From: Hydnum rufescens UP504
Taxonomy: Eukaryota; Basidiomycota; Agaricomycetes; Cantharellales; Hydnaceae
DNA length: 64,000 nt
Assembly (NCBI GenBank): GCA_014904985.1
Contig: MU129008.1
Coordinates: 98,724 to 162,723 of the forward strand
Direction: 5' to 3'
The notes beneath the pieces were generated by a model. It saw only the letters and a list, made by a program, of their open reading frames with translations, searched no databases and was not told where the DNA came from. Positions 56,460-64,000 of this stretch are shown here, one piece after another. The translations under genes were made by a program, and so were the position numbers. How positions within the stretch are numbered: the stretch's first letter is position 1; each line of letters starts with the position of its first letter.

Positions 56460-58610
56460 TATTTATTTAAAAGTCACCACACCACACCCACTGGGGTGTG
56501 GTACCATCTGTACAAATCCAAGAAAAAAACTACTTACACACCTGCTTAGGCGGGTGGGTGGTACCATCATAGAAATTTAAAATAAAATTTAAAAGAAAAC
56601 TATCTAGTGGCACCACACCCGCTTAGGCGGGTGTGGTACCGTCCGTAGAAACTTAAAAAAAAATATCTAGGTAGTAGCACCACACCCGCTTGGGTGGGTG
56701 TGGTCGGGGGTGCGGCTTGGCACTTCACCGTTTTTGGATCCTAGAATCATACTGTATGTTAGTAAAAAAAAATTGAAAAAAAACCCTTGTAGTACCACAC
56801 ACCCACCGAAGTGGGTATGTGGTACTGTTTTGTACCGGCTGGGCGTCATTTTGGGGGTTCGCGGGCTTCCGTTCTCACAGCTGCCTTCGGCGGGGTTGCA
56901 GGTCTTTGATTTGGGGGTTAGTGCGGGTCTTAGGCTCAGGTGAAAATCTAGGAATAAATAACGTGTTAGTAAAGAAAAAATAAAAAAAGAAAGCCATGCA
57001 AAAGGAGCAGCATACGCTGCTCCTCTTGCGCGATCCTACTTATCTTGAAATTACCACACACCCGCCGAAGCGGGTGTGTGGTTCGTCCAGGGTCCCTGGG
57101 CCTTGTGTCGTGCGTCCCCGTTTCTGGGTTTTGTTTGGCAGGTCGCATTTGCGACTCTCCGTTGGCAGGTGCGTTGTCATTTCCAAAGGGGGGGGAGGTT
57201 CATTTGGTGGCGGTTCAGGCAAGAACCTAGAACCTAGAATAATGAATTTGTTAGTTAAAAATTAAAATGGACGCAAAAAGAGCAGCAAGGCTGCTCTTTT
57301 TGTGCCCTTGGGGGTGCATTACTTACCTTGTATAGAACCACACACCTGCGATGGCGGGTGTGTGGTTCGTACCGGTTTTGGCGTCGTCCTGTGTCTTCGT
57401 TTGGCGCGTCGTCGTTCGTGGGCGTGTTATCGTTCGGAGGGGGAGGGGGGTCGCACCATGGGTCTTCATTTGTATCTGTGGTGATACCTAGAATAAAGAT
57501 TTATTAGTTAAAAAATTAAAAGCGATGCAAAAAGAGCAGCTTTCGCTGCTCTTTTTGCATTGTTGGGGGTACATACCAAGTATAGAACCACACACCTGCT
57601 ACTGCGGGTGTGTGGTTTGTCTCCTCGTGTGGCGCATCGTCATTCACGGACCCTGTTTGTGGGCATCTTATCGTTCTGGGGGGTTGCTTCATGGTCTTCA
57701 TGTGTGCCAATACCTAAAATAAAATATTATTAGTTAAAAAATTAAAAGTGACGCAAAAAGAGCAGCTTTCGCTGCTCTTTTTGCATTGTTGGGGGTACAT
57801 ACTAAGTATAGAACCACACACCCGCTACTGCAGGTGTGTGGTTCGTCTCCTCGTGTGGCACGTCGTCATTCGTGGATCCTGTTTGCGGGCATGTCATCGT
57901 TCTGGGGGGTTGCTTCGTGGTCTTCATGTGTGCCAATACCTAAAATAAAATATTATTAGTTAAAGAATTAAAAGTGACGCAAAAAGAGCAGCTTTCGCTG
58001 CCCTTTTTGCATCGTTGGGGGTACATACCAAGTATGGAACCACACACCCGCAGTAGCGGGTGTGTGGTTCGTCTCTTCATGTGGCACGTTGTCATTTGCG
58101 GATCCCGTTTGTGGGTGTGTTATCATCCTGGGGGGTTGCTTCGCGGATCTTCATTTGTGGCAATACCTAGAATAAAATATTATTAGTTAAAAAATATAAA
58201 GCGACGCAAAAAGAGCAGCTTTCGCTGCTCTTTTTGCGCGGCTGCATCTATTGGGGGGAGGAGACTCACCTTAAATTGTACCACACCCGCCGCAGCAGGT
58301 GTGGTTCCTGGGCCACTCATTGGGCGGCCTGTCATTCGTTTTGGTTTTGATCTGGAATAATAAGGGCTCTGTTAGTATAAAAATTCACAGCAGCGCAAAA
58401 AGAGTAGCTTGCGCTACTCTTTTTGCGCTATTGTATCTATTGAGATAAAACTTACCTTATGACCACACACCCGCGGGTGTGTGGTCACGTGGTCATAGTC
58501 GTGCGCTGTTGCTGTTGCTGCTGCTGCCGTTGCTGCTGCTGCTGCTGCTGCTGTTGTGTCATGGTCGTGCGGTCGCATTTCTGTTGCTGAGTGTGGCTGT
58601 GTAGTTGCGA
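56460..58610 (-). repeat. Intron-cassette array, element 2 left arm (minus orientation)
   Basis: Seven intron hairpins at about 56,998, 57,272, 57,525, 57,750, 57,976, 58,202 and 58,394. Four of them (57,525-58,202) are spaced by exactly 225-226 bp. One unit on the minus strand is donor GTATGTACCC, hairpin, TTTTTTAACTAATAATATTT, acceptor TTATTTTAG (an 89-nt intron), then a 137-nt exon starting GTATTGGCACACATGAAG and ending in the CACACCC..GGGTGTG hairpin plus TTCTATACTTR. Distal units (56,470-56,740) keep only the exon-end hairpin at about 80-bp spacing. Since 137 is not a multiple of three, successive exons shift frame. Confidence 0.8.
58505..58560. repeat. CTG/GCT trinucleotide tract
   Basis: TGTTGCTGCTGCTGCCGTTG followed by CTGCTGCTGCTGCTGCTGTT, in the first left-arm exon of element 2. 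The corresponding right-arm exon (59,270-59,300) lacks it, so this tract expanded after the arms formed. Confidence 0.9.
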
Positions 58611-59248
58611 AATTCAACGCCGGCAATTGCCGATACTCAAGAAGCGCCCAAGCGCCGGCACTGCAAACACAGTACACAATAGTAACAAGCATGTATATTT
58701 AAAATAAATACTATATAATAAATATTTGCCCATGAAAACCCAAAGAAGACAATGATAAGAGCTCAATAAGGCATGAGATGGCTAATTGCAGAGTGGATTG
58801 GGCCACTTCTACACATCAGAATTGGCCCAAATTTAAATATAGTAATGGTATATATACACCCTACATGGGCGATTGATTATATCGGACGATCCTCGCATTT
58901 TTCAATTCTTCACGCCTTCAATTCCCTAAATAGGGAATTGAAGGCATGAAAAATTGAAAAATGTGAGGATCGTCCGAGATAATCAATCGCCCATGTAGGG
59001 TGTATATATACCATTACTATATTTAAATTTGGGCCAATTCTGATGTGTAGAAGTGGCCCAATCCACTCTGCAATTAGCCATCTCATGCCTTATTGAGCTC
59101 TTATCATTGTCTTCTTTGGGTTTTCATGGGCAAATATTTATTATATAGTATTTATTTTAAATATACATGCTTGTTACTATTGTGTACTGTGTTTGCAGTG
59201 CCGGCGCTTGGGCGCTTCTTGAGTATCGGCAATTGCCGGCATTGAATC
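58611..59248. repeat. 638-bp near-perfect central palindrome of element 2
   Basis: Two arms of about 318 bp are complementary with very few mismatches. The axis is in CAATTCCCTAAATAGGGAATTG. Paired landmarks include TTCAACGCCGGCAATTGCC/GGCAATTGCCGGCATTGAA, CACTGCAAACACAGTACACA with its complement at 59,180-59,200, and CCCATGAAAACCCAAAGAAG with its complement. AT-rich TATA-like stretches (TATATATACC) occur on both arms. No gene is present. Confidence 0.95.
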
Positions 59249-60240
59249 TACATCTTGCTTCCCATCTCCGCAACCACAACAAGCAGCCGCCTGAAAAGGC
59301 AAGCGCACGACCACGCACCCGCTGCTGCGGGTGTGTGGTCACAAGGTGAGTGTTTTGTCTAGTAGATACCACGGCACAAAAAGAGCAGCGAATGCTGCTC
59401 TTTTTGTGCTGCTTTGGAATTTTTTACTAACGCGCCTTTATTTATTTTAGATTGAGGCCTCACCCAATGCACGATGAGAGCCCAAACAGGAATGTGACAC
59501 AGCAGCGCAACGCATGGGAATGCCACACGGCACCGCAACGTAAGCACGGCAGTGCAATGTATGGCAACGCAACACGGCACCACAATGTAAGCACGGCAGT
59601 GCAACGTATGACAACACGACATGGCACCGCAACGCACGGGGACGCGACACGGCAACGCAGGGCAACGCAACATGGCACCGCAACATAGGCAACGCGACAC
59701 GGCAGCGCGATGCATGGCAACGCGACACAGCAATGCGCCAACGATGTGATATATGGCACCACGTCAAATGATGACGCGACCGCGTCAAATGACACACCAG
59801 GAATCACACACCCGCCACAGCGGGTGTGTGGTTCCATATCAGGTGAGTTTCTCCCCCCACTACCTACAGCCATGCAAAAAGAGCAGTGAAAGCTGCTCTT
59901 TTTGCATGTTGTTTAATTTTTAACTAATTTAACAATTGTATCGTCTAGGTCTCGAGCCTTTGCAAAAGAATACCAACGCAAAACCCCCCACCACCCCACT
60001 TATCGACGCCCGAACGATAGGGCACAGAGAAGACCTGTACGAACGGTCGTACGGACAACCTGGAGTCCACAGCCCCAGTACCCCACACCCCTGCAGTGGG
60101 TGTGGGGTACTACCAGGTATGCTTTATTTTTATTTTTATTTCTTATTCTTGTGGCGCAAAAAGAGCAGCATAAGCTGCTCTTTTTGCACTGCATTACTGT
60201 TGCACTAATATTTTATTATTTATTTCTCTAGATCCTGAAC
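59249..60240 (+). repeat. Intron-cassette array, element 2 right arm (plus orientation)
   Basis: First exon-end hairpin CACGCACCCGCTGCTGCGGG..GTGTGTGG, then donor AAGGTGAGTG, hairpin 59,373-59,406, TACTAACGCGCC and acceptor TTATTTTAG (about 59,452). Next exon ATTGAGGCCTCACCC.. contains a degenerate CGCAACGCATGGCAACGCGA repeat (59,500-59,740) and ends with a hairpin at about 59,810. Donor AGGTGAGTTT, hairpin 59,874, a shorter intron ending CGTCTAG, exon, hairpin B at 60,085, hairpin A at 60,155 and acceptor TTTCTCTAG (60,232) follow. Confidence 0.75.
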
Positions 60241-60469
60241 CAGAATCCCCGCGAGCCCCCAAGCAGAACCGGCTGAATGAGACACGGCGAATGATAACTA
60301 CGAACGAACCCCCACAAATGAAGACCGACCCCTCAAGGGAGTGCCCAAAAGGAACTGGCCCCTGACCGCACTTGCTGTGGAGGGTACGGTGGGTATATGC
60401 AGGTGTATGACCCGCAATAAACCATCCCCCCCTGTGGTGGCAGACCCCAGGGGGGGGGATAATATGTAT

Positions 60470-60545
60470 ATAGTATAATATGTATATAATAATAGTAATA
60501 ATAATAATAATAATAAATAGCAAACAAATAATAATAAATAAATAT
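60470..60545. repeat. AAT microsatellite
   Basis: TAATAATAATAATAATAATAA-type tract in the right subterminal region of element 2. Element 1 has a short AATAATAATAGTAATAA tract at the corresponding place (50,320-50,350). Confidence 0.85.
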
Positions 60546-60627
60546 GTAATCTGGCACAGCCATGGATTGGTCGATAGATGGCCCAAAAACTGAATTGGAA
60601 TAGCCCGATTTCGGCCGTAAGGTCTGG

Positions 60628-60695
60628 GGGACCTATTAGGTACCATTTTCTGCCCCAAAAGTGGTACCTAAATTAGGTCCCCTATGTGACTGACC
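60628..60695 (-). repeat. Element 2 right TIR
   Basis: GGGACCTATTAGGTACCATT..CTGCCCCAAAAGTGGTACCT..TGTGACTGACC, complementary to 56,127-56,195. Confidence 0.85.
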
Positions 60696-60699
60696 AGCC

Positions 60700-61205
60700 T
60701 GCGACACGAAGTGTAGCTCGAAGTTGATTGAGACAGACTGGAGAGACCGCAAAAACGCGTGAAAACCAATGGAAAACTGCACGACTTCACAAGCGATGGA
60801 GCGAGATCGAATAAAAACTCCTGCTAACGGAAAGCCACGACACAGAGTGTAGCCCGACGTATAGCTCGAAGTTGACTGAGATGGATTGGGGAGATCACGA
60901 AAACGCGTAAAAAAAATGATGGAGAATTTGTGGACGAGCGATAGGGTGAGATCAAATAGCAACTCCTGCTGATGGAAAGCCACAACACGAAGTGTAGCCT
61001 GACGTCTAGCCTGAAGTTGATTAAGATGGATTGGAGAGACCATGCATGAAAAGCAATGGAAAAACCATGACCTGGTGAGCGATAGGACAAGACCGAATAA
61101 CAACTCCTGCCGATGGAAAGCCGCAACACGAAGTGCAGCCTGACATCTAGCTCGAAGTTGATTAAGATGGACTGGAGAGACCCCAAAAACGACAAAGCTG
61201 TCTAG
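60700..61205. repeat. About 145-bp tandem repeat, four copies
   Basis: CGAAGTTGATTGAGAYRGAYT recurs at 60,719, 60,867, 61,012 and 61,153 (spacings 148, 145, 141). Each unit also has AACTCCTGCTGATGGAAAGC then CACAACACGAAGTGTAGC. A single partial unit (GAACTCCTGCGACAGAAAGC) lies at 56,094-56,113, just left of element 2. So element 2 inserted into this array and separated its first unit from the rest. Confidence 0.85.
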
Positions 61206-61282
61206 TTCAAACACCTCGGATTCTGCCAATGCGACCAAACAAACAATGCAATTATAACGGGATAAAAATACATAATGTTAGG

Positions 61283-64000
61283 GGATTTCGAGCACCAGAT
61301 GCCATTTCATGTTGGATCTAATCCCGAAAGTCTCCCACACTCCGAACTCTTCAGTGTATCCAAACCAGCCAAGAACTTGTACCAGCTCATTGCGAAGAGT
61401 CACATGTGAGGGAGAGAGTCTGCTCACAAATGTCCCAGGCTTTCTTTCCCAGAAGGCATGAAGCAACATCGTAAACCGTCGAAGCGTGAGACTGACAGAG
61501 TGGCTACCTTCACTCTGTTCTTGGAGGGCAACAGCGAAGCTCAAAATCCTGCGTGGTGAATGAACATGCTGCCATTTTGTGTGGACTATGAGACACCAGT
61601 TGGGGAGGGATGGGGTAGAGGTCGTGTTCAAGGAATTGGGGACCCATCTGTGCTGAATTGATGTGAATACGGGGCGCAACTGCAAGTAAGGCATCTCGTT
61701 CTTCTGATGATCGCGCTCGATCATACACCACAGAGGCATAATACAAGTCCATGGCCTGACACCCAATTTGAGTATAATCAACGCTGGGGAGCGTTATCAA
61801 CTCAACACCCAAATAATTCTGGGCCTTGGCTCTTGCCCGAGTGCTCTCCAAGACTTCTTGTGCCAGCATGTAGTCCTTAAAATAGATGGACATCCTGTAC
61901 ACAATTCGTCCTTGTTTCTTCGACCGCTTTTTGTTAACACGAGAGCGACTCGTTGCCAATGCGCCCATTGAACGAAATTCTTCCAAGGTCTCTTGCTCGT
62001 AGGGGAGAGCATTCTGGCCCTCAGATCCATCAACCTGAAATTTGTTGATGGTAACAGCATACCAAGTCCCTAAGACAGGGATAGCAGCTGCGGCAGGAGG
62101 GCCAGCGACAGGAGAAGGGGTAATGGTAGAAGGAGAGGCAAGGGCGAGGGGGGAACAATGGGGGAGGAGGGACAACGGCAGCAGCAGCGGCAGGGGTGAC
62201 GGCGGGAGGGCTGATGACGGGAGGGTCAACAGCAGGAAGGGCGACGGCAGGAGAGGCAACGGCAGGAGGGACAATGGCAGAAGGGGAGACAACAGCGAGA
62301 GAAGGGGTAGCAGCAGGGGTGACTGCAGGAGGGGCGATGGTGGGAGGGACCACAGCAGGAAGGGCGACGGCAGGCGAGGCGACAGCAGGAGAGGCGACGA
62401 CAGGCGACACAATGGCAGAAGGGGAGGCAACAGCGAGAGGTGGGGCAACGGCGATGGGGGGTCGACAATGATGGGAGAGGGGACGACAGCAGCAGCGGGG
62501 CGACGACGGGAGGAGCGACAGCAACACGAGGGATGACGGCGGCAGCAGGGGCAATGGGAGGGACAACGGCGGGAGGAACAACAGGGGAGGCAATGACAGG
62601 AGGGGCAATCATGGGAGGTGCAGAAGCAGTTGCCATGGCCACATCATCAACAGAGATGGCAGCGAAGTTCATCTCCATTGTGGATTGCTCTTCGGCATCC
62701 ACCGGAAGCCTCCCATGATGTGAGGACGACTCGGCATGAACAGACTCACTCCGATCACTGGGAAGTAATCCAGCATCTCGCAAGGACCCTATAGGGGGGG
62801 AGCAAGAACGATCCCGAACGTTGCGATGAGAACCACCCTCACCACGATGCAACGAACGATCGTCCCCAGGTTGAGAACGGGAAATCGTCCGCATACGGGA
62901 ATGCTCTTGCCAATCAAAATCCCGATCATAGACACCTCGTGCTTTACCCCTCCAATGTGCCCTGAGATACCGAGCTAAAGGTGTTGCATCTTTGTTCTTC
63001 ACCCTTACATGGTGATCAAGGACAACCATGATCCTCTGGTATGATGCAACATCACCCGCGGCAGCATTCCGAATTAAATCGCGCCCTTCGTTCTCTGTGA
63101 TATCACCCCATGAACGCTGTTGGGGGGACGGTTGTTCATTACGTCCGGAAGGGATAACAGTGGCGACAGCAGGCATGGGAGCGGGCACGATCTTGGGGAC
63201 GGGACGGGGGAGAGCGGGACGGGGGACATGGACGTAATCGGGCTCATCGGGGAGGATGAAAGCTGGAGGGCTGTGCGACGGGAAAATTGACTGTAATGCA
63301 TGGTCATATCCCCGGGGATAATCGATAACTCCCCAAACCACATCGACCATAAACTGAAGCCTCGCCGAAGGCACCTCAGTTGGGCGAAGAACCTTCCAAG
63401 GCTGAATCCCAGCGCAGTTGCGGATGTTTGCAATTAAAAAAACACCACAATCCACAGTTCCTGTCTGCTGTGGAGACTAGGGAATCATAGTCAGAAAAGA
63501 ACCAACAACGGAAGACCTGACGAACAGTATCCTTAGACCCAATGAAAGTCCATGCCTCAAGGTCGAATGAACACGTCTCGAGCGCAGCGAGGTCTGCTAA
63601 GTATTTCCGCATGATCTCCGTAACAAATTCAAAGGTGGAAGGCAGAAATATCGAGTCCATGTACGTGACAATACGTCTCTTAAAGTCAATAGAAACGGTT
63701 GCCCAGTGACTCTGGGATTTGAGATGGATTGGTACGATAATTCGCTCCATGTGCGTAAACACAGGATGACGAAGATCCTTGTGCCATGTTGCCACTTTGT
63801 CGAAACCATCAAGTAAGCGCGAAAAGAAAAAGGTGTTGAAGACATGGACGGTAGGGCGCGCAAACATCTTCAGGACATCGATATACGAGTTGATCGCATC
63901 ATCATTGACCAGAGTGCCATCTCGAAACGTGATGAAACCTCCTTTGAAGGGAGGTGTGGAGGCCGTGGCCTCTGCCCATACTTCCTACGAGCCATGGCTC
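61283..64000 (-). CDS. Ulp1/SENP-like SUMO protease (C48), 5' end beyond the window
   Basis: The minus-strand reading enters at the right edge: TLVNDDAINSYIDVLKMFAR, VHVFNTFFFSRLLDGFDKV, IIVPIHLKSQSHWATVSIDF (catalytic His in SHW), VTYMDSIFLPSTF (Asp in YMDS) and SKDTVRQ. An intron of about 54 nt (CAG|GTCTTC..TCCACAG|CAG, about 63,520-63,467) joins this to QTGTVDCGVFLIANIRNCAG (oxyanion Gln and catalytic Cys in DCGVF). A linker (RSCSPPIGSLRDAGLLPSD) leads into a Pro/Ala/Val minisatellite. A C-terminal region follows: LGTWYAVTINKFQVDGSEGQ, MSIYFKDYMLAQEVLESTRA, SFAVALQEQSEGSHSVSLTL, VLGWFGYTEEFGVWETFGIR, ending MKWHLVLEIP at 61,283. Ulp1 enzymes cleave SUMO from targets, and some KDZ elements carry them, so this could be TE cargo or a host gene. 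The triad looks intact. Confidence 0.8.
62060..62620. repeat. Pro/Ala/Val-coding minisatellite in the Ulp1-like gene
   Basis: Units of GGAGRGGCGACGGCAGGA, GGAGGGACAAC and related sequence, about 30 copies. The minus strand reads PAVASPAVALPAVVPPTIAP or LLPLSLLPLPLLPSPFLLL, the plus strand GRRGNGRRDNGRRGDNS or AGGTTAGRATAGEATAGG. The PAVASPAVA frame is the one continuous with the protease domain. Confidence 0.85.

Larger units (their letters stand above)
56121..60701. mobile_element. Palindromic intron-cassette element 2
   Basis: The left end CACCTTGGTCAGTCATC and the complement of the right end CAGGCTGGTCAGTCACAT lead into a 68-69 bp imperfect TIR (56,127-56,195 and 60,628-60,695) with TTAGGTACCACTTYTGGGGC and ATGGTACCTAA. 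Inside, cassettes radiate from a 638-bp central palindrome (axis about 58,929.5). The left arm is 2.8 kb and the right arm 1.8 kb. Flanks ACAACATG and GCGACACG agree at 5 of 8 bases, all mismatches being transitions, so a target duplication is possible but not shown. No protein is encoded. Its architecture and ends match element 1, so the two form one family. Confidence 0.8.

Noticed and set aside
49446..60190. Repeated peptide PHTRxGGCVVLYK as a conserved zinc-binding motif
   Set aside because: The underlying DNA is a palindrome that gives the same peptide on both strands; stops and frame rotation between units argue against selection on the peptide.
45000..60200. Hairpins with T-tracts (GCTGCTCTTTTTG) as bacterial-type terminators
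   Set aside because: The genome is fungal and nuclear, and the hairpins sit inside predicted introns between donor and branch point. Pol III-type T-runs are possible but no promoter boxes were seen.
45000..60240. CRISPR-like array because of regularly spaced palindromic repeats
   Set aside because: The repeats contain two different hairpins plus splice signals, the spacers are related to each other rather than unique, and the organism is a eukaryote.
61510..62448. Leu/Pro-rich N-terminal part of a 312-codon frame as a signal or membrane region
   Set aside because: This is an alternate frame of the PAVASPAV minisatellite; the protease frame is the continuous one.

Overview
The window comes from a fungal nuclear genome, most likely an Agaricomycete (Basidiomycota). 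The evidence is short spliceosomal introns (about 50-90 nt, GT..AG, CTAAC/CTGAC branch points), 46-aa ALKANEEAL-type TPR arrays behind a helical-bundle N-terminus, a TKL-type kinase of basidiomycete style, and KDZ and DIRS transposons. The species cannot be read from the sequence. The region is gene-poor and dominated by nested and decayed mobile DNA. A 189-nt assembly gap lies at 3146-3334.

Layout. (1) 1-3.3 kb: a broken SOF1/DCAF13 WD40 gene and fragments. (2) 3.3-8.1 kb: segmental copy A, holding a TPR pseudogene and the C-terminal end of a non-LTR retrotransposon. (3) 8.1-29.1 kb: a nest. A DIRS-like tyrosine-recombinase retrotransposon sits in copy A, and a 14.0-kb KDZ (Kyakuja-Dileera-Zisupton) DNA transposon with about 430-bp inverted ends and an 8-bp target duplication sits in the DIRS leader. 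Copy A resumes at 29,138. (4) 29.1-37.5 kb: relic genes and a 963-bp foldback element. (5) 37.5-44.3 kb: segmental copy B, which preserves the uninterrupted (empty) version of the DIRS site. (6) 44.4-52.7 kb: a TKL-type kinase gene split exactly at its TPEV motif by a 6.9-kb insertion, which itself contains a second, palindromic element. (7) 53-56 kb: a spliced gene related to the KDZ element's accessory gene. (8) 56.1-60.7 kb: a second palindromic element. (9) 61.3-64 kb: a Ulp1/SENP-like SUMO protease gene running off the right edge.

The most unusual structure is the pair of palindromic elements (45,683-50,534 and 56,121-60,701) and the outer array in the kinase. They are built from repeated cassettes of about 226-300 bp. 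Each cassette looks like an exon plus an intron: 3' splice site, short exon, an exon-terminal hairpin (CACACCCGC..GCGGGTGTG), AAG|GTRNGT, a second hairpin (GCAAAAAGAGCAGC..GCTGCTCTTTTTGC), CTAAC, YAG. Both hairpins vary by paired changes. In each palindromic element the cassettes point outward from a central palindrome. The element ends share the start CA(C/G)(C/G)(T/C)TGGTCAG, close to the KDZ terminus CACCTTAGG, so they may be non-autonomous passengers of KDZ transposases that carry intron-like cargo.

Most open frames outside the named genes overlap low-complexity minisatellites or are unsupported, and are not annotated as genes. All assignments were made by reading the sequence; no database search was run.
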